Virus record (IMG/VR): IMGVR_UViG_3300023296_000646
Coordinates: 1-64,000 of that record
DNA from: a virus
Length of the DNA stretch: 64,000 nt
Reading direction: 5' to 3' (one strand)
In this document: positions 32,772 through 44,200 of the stretch, piece by piece
How the letters are laid out: each line of letters starts with the position of its first letter
Position numbering within the stretch: position 1 is the first letter of the stretch
Position numbers and translations under genes: made by a program
The notes under the pieces: model-generated
Database searches by the model: none
What the model was told of the DNA's origin: nothing
Seen by the model: the letters and a program-made list of their open reading frames with translations, nothing else

Positions 32772-34400
32772 CTACCCTAATAGCCAGCGCAAATCTTCCT
32801 CGTCACCATTACCTACGTCCATTTTGTATGGATCACTACCACCAGTAGAGTCTAAACTGTTATACATTCCATCATATGGACGTTTAACTGATATTGAACT
32901 AATTGCTGCTGCCGTCAAATCTATTCCTTCTTGTTTAAGTTTTATTGCAGTATCTCTTACCCATAATCCTATGCCCAATGGCATTACCAAATCATCATTA
33001 TATCCTCTAAGGGCTTGTGCCTTTCCATTAAGCCAATTAAAGGTAAATAATTCTTCTATAGTTCGTATTGATTTAATCGTTACTGCTTTATCTCTGAAGT
33101 ATTCATCTAACTTAGAAATGATAAGTGGTCTAGTTCTTGCAGATGTAGTAAATCCTGCTACCATTTTGGTATCAGGATCATACTTATTAATATTCATTTG
33201 GTGTTCTACGTCTACATACTTTAAATCGTTAGACATATAAAATAGATTTGGGTATCCTCTATCTATTACAACCTGAATCGCATGCCAACCTACTGTTGCG
33301 TTTTCTACTACAAGAAGGGCATCATTATATTCTGTTGCTATTGACAGTAACATATTTCCAAAGATTTTGGTAGTAACCTTACCTTTAAATTCTGCTACCT
33401 GCGTCATTGTCTCTAGATCGAAAACATGATATGCAGAATAATCTGCACCATCACCCCTTGCAACGTCAGCCACAACTAGATATCCCATTTTTCTGTTATA
33501 ATCTACAGGTTCCCAAACCCATAAATTGGATCCCATTCCTCGTCTCTCTAATGGCTCTTCTACATATGTGTCTTTATAAAATTGAATTACTTCACCAGGA
33601 ATTACAGTATGACCAGACGCAATGAAATCGCAGTCACATTCCTGAGCTGATCCCTTTTCTCCCAACAATTCAGTCTGCTGATCTCTCCAGTCTTGATCAC
33701 GTTCTGGATGGAGTGACCAATGAATATTAATTGGGTTCCATGTAATAACGTTATTCTTAGTTTCTATTTTTTCTTTAGCCAGTGCCTTTTGCCATGTTTG
33801 ATGGAACCAATTTCCCATTCCGTTTGGAGTAGATACAGCGATTGCAGTTCCACCCGTTGCTAAAGTCGAAGACGATGCTTTCCAAATTTCATCAATCTTA
33901 TCAATAAACGCTGCCTCATCGAATATAAGAAGAGATAGCGCTTCAGAACGTCCTGCTTCTCCTGATGATGAAATTGCCTTTATTTGAGAACCATTTGCAA
34001 ATCGCAATGACAATTTATTATCCTCTAGTGCCTTTCCCTTTAGCCATACTGGAAGATTTGAATGCATATGTCTAACCTTCGTAACTAGGTTTTTCGCAGT
34101 GTCTTGTTTTGTTGCAATCACTAATACATTCTTATCATCATGAAACAGAATCAACCAGAGCGCATAAGCTGCAGTTAGTGTTGATATCCCAGTTTGTCGA
34201 CTCTTAAGAATTGCATTGAACCTGTGATTTTGGAAGTCCTTTAGTGCATCTTCCTGAAATGGAAACATTTTAAATAAAATGCTACCTCGAATAGGATGTT
34301 GAATTTTGCAATACTTCCTTACAAAATGGGCAGGATCTATCATGCAGTTTTTATATTCCTGCTTTATTATATCCTGTAATGATTGTTGTTTTTCTGCCAT
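32772..34400 (-). CDS. Large terminase subunit (ATPase and nuclease), gp17-like
   Basis: A 542-residue protein (T4 gp17 has 610). The N-terminal ATPase has a Walker A in the terminase form, KSRQTGIST (residues 66-74), where the usual GK is replaced and the upstream Lys66 probably serves. Walker B is LSLLIFDEAAF (D161, E162), and the coupling motif region is AVSTPNGMGNWFH. The C-terminal nuclease has VVADVARGDGADYSAYHVFD (first catalytic Asp near 312) and LLVVENATVGWHAIQVVIDR (acidic residue near 370). It packages DNA into the prohead through the portal. No gp16-like small subunit is recognised upstream. The start overlaps the previous stop by one base. Confidence 0.95.
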   Translation of the reverse strand: MAEKQQSLQDIIKQEYKNCMIDPAHFVRKYCKIQHPIRGSILFKMFPFQEDALKDFQNHRFNAILKSRQTGISTLTAAYALWLILFHDDKNVLVIATKQDTAKNLVTKVRHMHSNLPVWLKGKALEDNKLSLRFANGSQIKAISSSGEAGRSEALSLLIFDEAAFIDKIDEIWKASSSTLATGGTAIAVSTPNGMGNWFHQTWQKALAKEKIETKNNVITWNPINIHWSLHPERDQDWRDQQTELLGEKGSAQECDCDFIASGHTVIPGEVIQFYKDTYVEEPLERRGMGSNLWVWEPVDYNRKMGYLVVADVARGDGADYSAYHVFDLETMTQVAEFKGKVTTKIFGNMLLSIATEYNDALLVVENATVGWHAIQVVIDRGYPNLFYMSNDLKYVDVEHQMNINKYDPDTKMVAGFTTSARTRPLIISKLDEYFRDKAVTIKSIRTIEELFTFNWLNGKAQALRGYNDDLVMPLGIGLWVRDTAIKLKQEGIDLTAAAISSISVKRPYDGMYNSLDSTGGSDPYKMDVGNGDEEDLRWLLG

Positions 34401-34813
34401 TAGTTTCCTCCTGAACTATTAATGTTCTGTAACACTATAGAGGATACCAGTATGGTAGCTGCACCGTTTAAAAACCACAATACCTTGCTTTGTCTCCAAC
34501 CTCTCTTCTCTAGATGTGTTATATAATCAGTATGTGATTGTATTTCGTCTTCTAGCAGCCGAATACGTTGATCCTTAAATCCTAGTAGTAGACTATCCTG
34601 TTCTACAATAAACTCTAATTTTCTAATTTCTAATTTCTTAAAACCAAGTAGAGTTCGTAAATCTGCATTATCAGTTTGCAGCGAATCTACTTGAGTAAAA
34701 AACGCTTGAAGTTCTGTTTTAGGAATTGTTACCGTATCTGTGCTATCCTGGGCCTGTACATTTTGAACTCCTAGCATTAAAACAAACAGCAATGCTAATA
34801 GAATCTTTTTCAT
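34400..34813 (-). CDS. Exported coiled-coil protein with C-terminal membrane span
   Basis: The open frame extends to 34849. The ATG at 34813 is chosen because it gives a clean signal peptide (MKKILLALLFVLMLGVQNVQ, then AQDST) directly after the previous stop; MNNMKK at 34822 is an alternative. After a likely cleavage at A-Q-A|Q-D there is a coiled coil (FTQVDSLQTDNADLRTLLGF, then RIRLLEDEIQSHTDYITHLE) and a C-terminal hydrophobic segment (VLWFLNGAATILVSSIVLQN). This topology, N-terminal export signal and C-terminal inner-membrane anchor, resembles one-piece spanins, but no lipobox Cys is present. It pairs with the Rz-like gene upstream. A lysis role is inferred. Confidence 0.6.
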   Translation of the reverse strand: MKKILLALLFVLMLGVQNVQAQDSTDTVTIPKTELQAFFTQVDSLQTDNADLRTLLGFKKLEIRKLEFIVEQDSLLLGFKDQRIRLLEDEIQSHTDYITHLEKRGWRQSKVLWFLNGAATILVSSIVLQNINSSGGN

Positions 34814-34814
34814 A

Positions 34815-35135
34815 TTATTCATTACCATACTTTCTTTGAAAATCATCAATTGCGTTTCCAGTCTTATCTGGAGTTCTAGAGTTTATCCTATCTTCAATAA
34901 TCTTAGCCTTGTTTTGAATATCCTTCAACTCTGACTTTGCCTTTGCCTTATTGGCTGCAGTCTCTACTTCTCGTTCGTATAGGGCGTCGCGTCGACCTCT
35001 ATTTTTATTTACCATTTCTTGATACTTTTCCTTAACTGCATCTGCGTCTCCTCTAGTTAAATACAAAAACGCAACTATTAGAAATAGTATTCCACTACCG
35101 ATTAGTACTATATTGTTCCACAATTTTTTCATCAT
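34815..35135 (-). CDS. Rz-like inner-membrane spanin candidate (106 residues)
   Basis: An N-terminal membrane anchor (VLIGSGILFLIVAFLYLTRG) is followed by a long charged coiled coil (AVKEKYQEMVNKNRGRRDAL, AANKAKAKSELKDIQNKAKI), the topology and size of Rz-type i-spanins. It overlaps the upstream zinc-protein gene by 41 bases. The exported coiled-coil gene starts immediately downstream and could be the partner, although it lacks the lipoprotein signal expected of an o-spanin. The position next to terminase is typical of no single role, so function remains inferred. Confidence 0.55.
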   Translation of the reverse strand: MMKKLWNNIVLIGSGILFLIVAFLYLTRGDADAVKEKYQEMVNKNRGRRDALYEREVETAANKAKAKSELKDIQNKAKIIEDRINSRTPDKTGNAIDDFQRKYGNE

Positions 35136-35742
35136 CTTTGATCACCAATTCTTGTCGCATGCGGTTTAATTCTTTATTAGCTTCTGGTAGTATATATACG
35201 ATATCATCCAATTCGGTCTGAATTCCATCTCTTATGGCTTCCCAATTGCCTGCAAATTCAAATCCTGTTATAATACCGTTAGCTGATACTAATTCTGATT
35301 TAGAATCTGAGTCTTCAGATAGTGCTTCTGTAAATTGTACCTTTAACTCAGTTAAAATTGAAATTTCGTTTTCAAAAACTTTAATACGTTCCCATAGTGG
35401 ATACAATCCAGTAACCCTAAGTTTGTGTTCAAAATCTTGTTGACATGTGAAACAATGTCCAGTTCTATAGTAGAATTTGGTATCAAATTTGTTCTTCATA
35501 TGCTGATTACATTTAGGACAAAAAGAAGGTACTCTAAACTCTTTAAAAATTTCAGATTTAGCTCTTCTATTTTCTTCTTCTCTGCTCAATCGCTCTTGGC
35601 GATCATCTTGAGATTCGGTCCATCCAAATGTGTCCTTTCTGTAATCGCCATTCATTACATCTAGAATTTTACGACGCGACTTATGCATCTTATTTCTAGA
35701 ATCTGTCTTATTGTACGTACCGTCCTTTACCTTTATTAACAT
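35095..35742 (-). CDS. Zinc-finger protein upstream of the terminase block (215 residues)
   Basis: Contains C-P-K-C (FCPKCNQHMKNKFDTKF) and C-F-T-C (HCFTCQQDFEHKLRV) about 20 residues apart, a four-Cys zinc finger. A helical C-terminal half follows (RIKVFENEISILTELKVQFT; IYILPEANKELNRMRQELV-like helices). The same finger-plus-helix layout is familiar from uncharacterised proteins encoded near terminase in T4-like phages. It could be the terminase DNA-recognition partner that stands in for gp16, since no other small terminase candidate is seen. That is inference from position and zinc finger only. Confidence 0.6.
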   Translation of the reverse strand: MLIKVKDGTYNKTDSRNKMHKSRRKILDVMNGDYRKDTFGWTESQDDRQERLSREEENRRAKSEIFKEFRVPSFCPKCNQHMKNKFDTKFYYRTGHCFTCQQDFEHKLRVTGLYPLWERIKVFENEISILTELKVQFTEALSEDSDSKSELVSANGIITGFEFAGNWEAIRDGIQTELDDIVYILPEANKELNRMRQELVIKDDEKIVEQYSTNR

Positions 35743-35756
35743 AACCTATAACCTTT

Positions 35757-38171
35757 TTATTGCTGCTCTATTGTCATTTTTTTGTCGTATGCGTCTTTTT
35801 TCATATCGACAATTTGTTGAATGAATGGCGATCTTCGTAAAGCTTTAAATGCAAGATTTTCTACAGATAATTCCCCACCAGATTCTAATCCGCTTTGTCT
35901 CATTCTTTTTAACTTATCTTGAATATCTTCAATTGCACTAATTACCTTATCATATTTAGCGTCATTCATATAACCTTCTAAAATTGGAATCATTCTCATA
36001 AAATTATCTGCCTTGCTGACTACATCATCTATATCAATAGTAGACACGTCTTTGTTAGGAACACTGATCCAATTATCCTTTACTATGGAATATAGACCAG
36101 ACGCTATATGAGTTTCTCCAATGTTTTCTACAAATACTTCTACAGGAAACCCATGAATCTTAATATCGTGCTTTGTATTCCATACAGTCTTCTTAGCCAA
36201 TACTAAATTGCGAACTAAATCTTCGTTTTCGTCTATATCAGAAAATTTAATTCTAATATGAAGATCTATGTCAGAAAATTTAGACCAATTGAAATTTGAA
36301 ATACTTCCAGTAAGTGTAATGTCTTGTATTTTTACACCTTCATTAAATTCTAATCCTTCAAAAAATTCTTCTGCTATTATTAGCAGTTTGGTGCGAACAT
36401 CTGATTTTAGTTTGCTATCATTCCAAATTTTAGGATTTAGTGAATCCTGAGTTTTGAAGCTGTTCAATACGTCTGAAGGAATATCTTCATTTATACCAAG
36501 TCTGTTACGAGTCTGAGCCGGTGTTTCTCCACGTCTAGCACCTCTAATTGGTTTTTCAGAACCCAATTTACCTTGAATCTTCTTTTTCTTTTTAATCATA
36601 GGAGATTTTCCATGATCAATATCTATTCCCTTAGCAGTATTACTTCCAGTATACTCAGAAGGTTTTATAATTCTAGTTCCCTTTTCATCCTTTCCTGCTG
36701 TCTTCTTTCCAAGATATATTTCTAATTTGTATTTATTGCCAATAATTTTAATTTTCAATTGACGTTCAATTGATTTTAGTATTTTTAATAATACTGACTT
36801 ATTTGGTGGATATTTCCAAAATGATATTACCTTACGTCTTATCCAAATTCTACCTGGATATTCCCAATCATCTCTATCGGTTGGTAGTAAATCAAACTCA
36901 TCTTCATCTATAAAATCTTCATCCAATAAATGCATTGATAATTCATCATGATATGTATCATGATTTCTTGCAACATACGTTTTTCCCTTATATGAGCTAA
37001 AGGCTCTTGCATCTCGCTCATCATATTGAACTAAACTACCAACCCAATCTGGATTTTCGTTTAGTTTAGCCTTTCTAAATGTTACAACCTTTCTTCCGTT
37101 TATTGTTGGCATTCCATGCTCATCTGTTCCAATGGCCTTTACTATAGTTTTCTTATTTTTAAATTTGCCAGTTAATATCGTATCACCAATTTTTACGTCT
37201 ATACTAATTGCTTCATTTAGATATATGTTCTTTTCTGAAACCTTCTTAAATTTGGTTATGATATCCCCAGCTAGCGCATGTGCTTCTGTTTCTAATGGAT
37301 CTGTTTGATCTATTGCCCATTTACTTCCGTCTTCTGCAATAGCCCCAAGTCTACCATCTTCATTCTGCTTATGATGAACTAACTCATGAACTACTGATCT
37401 TAGATAATCTGCTAGCGCTCTTCCTTTGGTATAAATTTTAATGTCAAATGACATTGGATTATAATAAGCAGTAGTAGAAATATCTTCTCTGCTATCTGTT
37501 AATTTTATCGGAGGTCGTTCTCTAATGCTAAGTTCTTTAATGGCAAACTGAATTAAATCTTCTGTAATTGCCTTATCACCATCTTCAGATTCATATTCAA
37601 ATAATGTAACTGATTCTGAAATTTGTGGCTTTTCTTTTGCATCTGCTTTAGATTGCTTACTTGTTATACGTTTTTCTGCTGCAGTATTTATTCTAGTTTC
37701 TCTGCTTTTTACCAATTCATACCCAACCATAGCAGCTCGCCTGGTAACATGAGTAAACCACTTATTCCATGCTTCACTACCAACTAAATCTTGCTGATTT
37801 GTTGGCGTTTTTTTTCCTGCATCACCTGCAGGGAAAAATGATACAGAATCTACTGGCCCATTTGGATATATTGGTGGGTTGTCATCATCATCAGATGCAC
37901 CATCTATAATATAGTTGATAACAGACCATCCAATCTGCTCTGCTCTTTCTTTTGTAACTCTCTTATAAATAGAATGATTTTTGTAATGATAGTTTGGACC
38001 ATCATCAACTGCTAACAATCCACCGCCTACGCTAGTATTTGTCAATTCGTCTAAAACATTTTTAAATGAATCAGTTTGCACATACTCTAGTATTTCTTCT
38101 TCAGTTGGAAGGAGTTCTAATACGTCGTCTACTAAAAATAAGTCTGCTAATTGTATAGAAAGTTCGTTCAT
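35757..38171 (-). CDS. Multidomain putative head cargo: zinc metallopeptidase motif plus nucleotidyltransferase
   Basis: An 804-residue protein. Residues ~187-320 hold a zincin motif, HELVH (262-266) in LRSVVHELVHHKQNED, with a possible third ligand at E294 or E296 (DPLETEAHALAGD). Residues ~564-804 resemble a phage nucleotidyltransferase domain with GS (622-623) and the metal-binding D634-x-D636 in SKFSDIDLHI. Between domains are LNE 318-320 and LNE 370-372, INE 560-562, FNE 609-611 and ISE 184-186, which look like prohead-protease sites. Residues 321-370 are a small beta domain. It opens the head transcript behind a late-type promoter. I infer a packaged polyprotein cut into separate enzymes, possibly injected as T4 Alt is. 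Substrates are unknown. Confidence 0.65.
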   Translation of the reverse strand: MNELSIQLADLFLVDDVLELLPTEEEILEYVQTDSFKNVLDELTNTSVGGGLLAVDDGPNYHYKNHSIYKRVTKERAEQIGWSVINYIIDGASDDDDNPPIYPNGPVDSVSFFPAGDAGKKTPTNQQDLVGSEAWNKWFTHVTRRAAMVGYELVKSRETRINTAAEKRITSKQSKADAKEKPQISESVTLFEYESEDGDKAITEDLIQFAIKELSIRERPPIKLTDSREDISTTAYYNPMSFDIKIYTKGRALADYLRSVVHELVHHKQNEDGRLGAIAEDGSKWAIDQTDPLETEAHALAGDIITKFKKVSEKNIYLNEAISIDVKIGDTILTGKFKNKKTIVKAIGTDEHGMPTINGRKVVTFRKAKLNENPDWVGSLVQYDERDARAFSSYKGKTYVARNHDTYHDELSMHLLDEDFIDEDEFDLLPTDRDDWEYPGRIWIRRKVISFWKYPPNKSVLLKILKSIERQLKIKIIGNKYKLEIYLGKKTAGKDEKGTRIIKPSEYTGSNTAKGIDIDHGKSPMIKKKKKIQGKLGSEKPIRGARRGETPAQTRNRLGINEDIPSDVLNSFKTQDSLNPKIWNDSKLKSDVRTKLLIIAEEFFEGLEFNEGVKIQDITLTGSISNFNWSKFSDIDLHIRIKFSDIDENEDLVRNLVLAKKTVWNTKHDIKIHGFPVEVFVENIGETHIASGLYSIVKDNWISVPNKDVSTIDIDDVVSKADNFMRMIPILEGYMNDAKYDKVISAIEDIQDKLKRMRQSGLESGGELSVENLAFKALRRSPFIQQIVDMKKDAYDKKMTIEQQ

Positions 38172-38192
38172 TTTATGTACTCTCGTTTCTCA

Positions 38193-38201
38193 TATAAATA
38201 T
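38193..38201 (-). promoter_or_regulatory. Putative late promoter element ATATTTATA for the 804-residue gene and terminase block
   Basis: Gene-strand ATATTTATA, 21 bases before the ATG at 38171, in the 41-base gap after the 3008-residue gene. Confidence 0.55.
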
Positions 38202-38212
38202 ACGTGTAACTA

Positions 38213-41200
38213 TTATTCAATAATTTTCTCACGTTCTACACCATTCCAGTACTTGATAGCTGCTTCATCCTTTCTAGTTGCTATTACCAATACATTATAT
38301 TCACCGTCAGTGTCTGCGTATACCCTCACTGCGTTTTTGTCTGGTGTTATTTTACCGTATGCTCTACCAAAATGATCAACAGCATTTACCCATATTTGTA
38401 CATCAGTGTTTAAGTAATGGAAATAATCTGGTATGAGGGTCCAGCCAGATCCATCATACACATCAACTGTGAATCTATAAATGTTGTCACCAGCTGTTGG
38501 AGACTCAACAAACGAATGCCATAGAGTATGTGTATCCGTTTTTTCTGGATCTGGATGATCAATCATAAATGATCCAGCGGTTTTACTTAATGTACCTGCT
38601 ACGTGGAGCGACGGTTCTACCACCCACCGAACATTAGTCCAGTCGTAATAAATTTCACTACCGAAGTTTAAAGATCCACTATAAACTGGGGCAATGTATA
38701 CTTTGTTTGCTGCCAATCCAGAACCAGATACTGCAGCAATTGCCAATCCAGTACTATTGGAAGTTCCTTCAGAATCCCGTAGTAAAAACTGAGCAAGTAC
38801 GTTATTTGATCCATTAACCAATGCGTTAATTGATTCTTCAGATGTTATAGATCCCCTTGCTACTATCTTATTAGATGTTGATGCTCCAAATGAATGACCA
38901 GAACCTACCGTCAGATGATCCGTAGTTGTTAACCCACCAACAGTAAGATCTGTTGATATTTCTTGACTACCAGTTACCGAAAGTTGACCAACTACCAATA
39001 CTGCTGGTGTTGAATCTTGAACTCGTAAGTATGCGTCTGCGGCGGCTACTGCTTGAAATCCACCACCATTAATGGTTGTTTTTGCCAATTCCAACGTTGC
39101 ACTTATAGTTTCTCCAGCCAAATTAAACGATGAATCTGGGACTGTTGACAGCGGTTTTGCAGAAAACCACCCACCACTCTCTTCAATGTGCCATTGCGCT
39201 GTATATGTTGTAATACCCGATGTTAAGTCAGCATCTACTGTGAATTTATGTGAAGTCCAACTTACTGTAGTATTCCAACCTTGATCTACTGAATATGATG
39301 TTATGGTTCTAGTACCACTTTCAGCTATCAACGTGGTACCATTAAAAATTTGTAACTTAACCGTTGCCGACGCTATACCATTACCGTCAAATGCAGAATC
39401 ACCACAATATACAGTCCTACTTGCATGTGCTCCAAGTGTAGCTGATACTGTGTACGTACCAGTTAATGTGGGTGCTGGGGAGAACGTTACTGGGTGGACA
39501 TAAATTGATGATGATATTCCAGTATTAGCCCAAGAAACTGCGTGCGTTGTTGTGGTTGAAGTTTCAGTTAGAGTTTCACCCGCAGTTGGATCTGGTAGTG
39601 TCAATGCAGTATTTGCTAAGAATCTAGCCGCTCCATTTGAATCTCTAACACTTATAGAATCATTACTACCGTCAAGCGTAATTTTACCACCCACAGACGT
39701 TAATGCAGTACCCGAAAGTGTAAATCCACCAACCTCACCGCTACTTGCACTAACAAATCCAGTGAAACTAGCGTTTTTTGCAACAAGTGATCCAGATGAA
39801 TCTAAACTGAAGTTTGGTGCCTGTATCGAATCATTATATACGGCTACACCACCAATTGTACCACCTATGGCGTATATTGTACCAGATACTGCCAATACGT
39901 TTGTACCCGAATTCCACGATAAGCCGTTACCAGATCCACCAGTTCCATTTAAATAAAAGTTACCATCGTTGTTCATGTATGTTGTCCATGTACTTCCAAC
40001 ATGGAACCCAAGTTCGGTTGCAGTCAGAGACAATCCAGTACCTGTTGGTGCTGCATCTCGCCATACGAACCCCTGATTCGTTGTGAATATTGACAATGAT
40101 GCACTTGTCAAATCTCCAGCCAACGACGATGAATATGCAGAAGACGATGCATATGAATTTGTAACATCATCTGCTAGAGATCCAGAAACTTCATCAAATG
40201 CTCCAGAAACATTATTTGAACCCGAAGTGATATTATCTGCGAGTGATGATGAATATAAAGAAGATGATGCATATGAATCAGTAATACCACCCGCCAATGA
40301 TCCAGAAACGGCATCAAACGCCCCAGAAACATTATTTGAACCCGAAGTGATATTATCTGCGAGTGATGACGAATATAAAGAAGACGATGCATATGAATCA
40401 GTAATACCAGTTTCATTCAGAGTAATTGAAATTCCTTGAGCGGTAACAGTTGTTGCAGCAGATGATGAATATGCAGATGAAGATGCAAATGAATCTGTAA
40501 TTGAAATTCCTTGAGCTGTGATCGACGTCGCAGCAGATGATGAATACGCAGATGAAGATGCATATGAATTCGTTATTGAAATTCCTTGAGCTGTGATGTC
40601 AGTTGAAAATGACGACGAATATCCAGAAGAAGAAGCAAACGAATCAGTAATTGAAATTCCTTGAGCTGTTATATCGGTTGATAACGATTGAGAATACGCA
40701 GATGAAGATGCATATGAATTCGTTATTGAAATTCCTTGAGCTGTAATCGATGTGGCCAATGACGAAGAAGTTCCATCAAATGCACCAGATACATTATTAG
40801 CGTTGGCTGTAATAGTAATTCCTTGAGCTGTGATCGACGTCGCAGCAGATGATGAATATGCAGATGAAGATGCGTATGAATTCGTTATTGAAATTCCTTG
40901 AGCGGTTATATCTGTCTGAAACGATTGAGAATATCCTTCATTAGACTGTGATACCGAAGTTAATGTCAATCCCTGAGCAGTTAAATCTGCTTGAAATGAT
41001 TGAGAGTATCCAGAAGAAGAAGCAAACGAATCAGTAATTGAAATTCCTTGTGCCGTAATATCAGTTGAAAATGACTGAGAATAAGCTGACGACGACGCAT
41101 ACGAATTTGTTATTGAAATTCCTTGATCTGTTATTGATGTTGCGAATGATTGAGAAACCGTATCGAATGCCCCAGATATCGATGATGTTGTTGGGACATT

Positions 41201-44200
41201 TCCGCCAGTTACAGTAATCGCACCCTTCACCGATAAGTTGGAACCATTCCAAATCATATGACCGTTTGATCCTGACAATGACATTTTTAATGTTTCACCA
41301 CTAACTGATCCGGATCCTAAATAAAATCCAGACTGTGCGTAATTTTGGACAGATTGTCCTAACGAAATATATGGACTATCAATACCACCGTTTAATGCAA
41401 TGTTAGCCTCACCAGATACTTCGTTTGTACCAATGTTTAAAACCTTTCCAATATATGCGTCCTGTGCAAGTAAAATATCAGTAGCAACTGCTGCGAAATT
41501 TGTAAAAGTTCCCCAATAATCAGTAGTATTAGAACCTGTTGGATGCCCGTTATTTGAGCTAATTGTAGATTTTAAATCTCCGTCAGATCCAGTATAATAA
41601 TAATACGTACTACCGTGGGTAACAATATCTCTTCTAACATCGTCGTTTTGAAGTGGCCAATTTGCAAGTAAATCATCATAGTCACCTATATAAACTACTC
41701 CTGGACCCTGACGACCCTGATAGGCCTTTGTCACTGTAAATGAACCCTGAAGTGTCGTTGTATAATCACTATATGCCTTAGATGCAGTTACAGATACTAA
41801 TGCAGTTTCTAGTGTGCTAGGTGTAAATGAATCTACTGCTATTGTTTCTTTATCTGTTGCGACTAGAGCTGACATATTTGCAGAACTACTGGCCCATGTC
41901 CATGTAGTATAATCGGTCTCAAGTTCTCCGTCTACATAGAGATATACATCTACAGTATTTGGCAAACCGGATATAACATCTCCAGTAGGTCCTGCTGGGA
42001 CTACAAAGCTTTCTGGAGAAAATGATAGACCAAACGCATTACGAGGTTCTGATACTATTGTAAATTGTTCCTTTATTGTAATAGATGCGCTAGTGAACGC
42101 GATAGTCATATTGCTAGTGCCGCCGCCATCTACATCAATAGATACGTTTGCCCAATCATCGGTTCTAAGACCAGTATTTTCTGATCCAGTTTGAAGATTC
42201 GTTCCGCTAATAGTTATGGGCCAACCTCTAGTCGCAGTTACAGTATCACCTATGTAAAACGATGCAGTAATTCCATTTGTAACATCGGTAGGTGTATAAA
42301 CTCCAGTATTAGGGCTGTATTGCCAAACTCTGTTATTATCATCAAGGTTTAATATTCCGCTAGGTGCTGCTATTCCATCTGTTCCATCAGATACAACATG
42401 AAACGTTTCCTCTGTTGTGAGCGAAGTTCCGTATGTAGGATCTACATATGTAAACGTTACACTTAAATCCTTTGTATTTGCGTATGAATCTTCTGATACT
42501 GAATTGCCATCAACATCACTCACAGTGACAGCAATATCAGTAGATCCACCAGGTTCATAACTCCAGCTCATCTGATCAACTGTACCTGTCCAATTTGGAT
42601 CTATTCCTACATATCTACTATACACTACACCCGTTCCGTCGCTCTGGTTCGGTATATAAAAACTACCGGTAATTCCCAATGTAGATGGGGTGTACTCATT
42701 GCTTCCGCTTCGAATTAACGTGCGACCTGAATCTGTGGAAATATATCCAGCAGGTTTTCCGTCTTGCAAATCTGCAAGGGTAATTGTATCAGCAACTACT
42801 GATCCAGATTTTGCAATAATAGTTAAAGATCCAGTTATTGCAGAACCACTAATTTGTGCGTGATATGGAAGAATTCCAGATCCGTTATACGGAGAGCCTG
42901 TTGCTGTACCTGCTGAAATACCATTCATCGATCCTACTAATTCTACAGATGCAGAATAGAGTTTTATATCTCCTGAATTTAAAATATATTCCTGGGATCC
43001 TGATACCTTTACTAGTTGAATTTCTAAATTTCCTGCGTTACTTGGATCACCACCGTCTTTGTTTTTTAAGACAGTCCCAAAGAATGGTCTGATTAAATAT
43101 GATACAGAATTAGTACCATCAGTAATATCAGATACTGAAATTGTATCTACTACTGCTAGAGCTGATCCAGAATACCATTCAAATACTTCTAATGAATCAA
43201 TATCATCTTTAGTAATTCGATATACTGTTCCTCCAGGAAGAGATGCAGTAATATTTGAGTTATCACTCTGTTTACGCAGATATGATGTAGAACCAGATAT
43301 AATATCTGTAACAGATCCACTTGTTGTAGTTTGGGTTTTAAATTCTAAATATGCAGGCTGGTGTAATCCGGAATTTGGATTTGTACTGAAATATGTGCCA
43401 CTTATTGGAAGAATTGTGTGAGCTAACGTGTCTATGCTTCCAGAACCATCTAAACCTTCTACGGTTATGTAGAATGTCTCTTCTGTGGTCATCGTGTTTG
43501 CATATGTAGGATCAGTATACGTAAATGTTAAACTTAAATCAGTAGTAGTTGCATATGCGTCTTCTGAAACAGATCCACCGTCTAAGTCGTTTCCTATAAC
43601 CTCAATATCAGAAGTTCCTCCTGTATCATAGCTCCAACTCATTTGATCTGCAGATCCATTCCAATTTGGATCTATGGATACATACCTATTATATGTAGTA
43701 CCTGATCCATCGGATTTGTTTGGTATATAAAAACTACCAGTTAATCCTATTGAATTAATATTATATGTAGATGTATTTGGATCTCTCTTAAAAACTCTAG
43801 TATTTGCAGTGACATATCCTGCAGGAAGTCCATCTTGTAAATCTGCTAGAGTTATTGAATCCCATAAGATTCCAGATCCAGTATCCTCTGCAGTCAGTAA
43901 TAATGATCCAGTAATAGCAGATCCGCTTATTTGTGCATTGTATCTAACATCTGCCAATCTGGTGCCATCACCTATTCCATTAAAGCTAGTATTCAGTTCA
44001 ACACTTGCTGAATATAATCTTACATTTCCAAGGGCTACAGATGAACTTACTAATCTACCATCTACAAACTTTACAATTTCTATTTCAAGATTTCCTGTGT
44101 TATCTGGATCTCCACCATCTTTGTTTTTTAAAACAGTTCCAAATACTGGGCGTATGAACACCTGCTTACCAGATAAGCCGTCGGTTGAGGTGTTTATTGA

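Noticed and set aside
40174-41165. Tandem repeats that might be taken for a CRISPR array
   Set aside because: The units keep one reading frame, encode a regular 25-residue protein repeat, and have no unique spacers.
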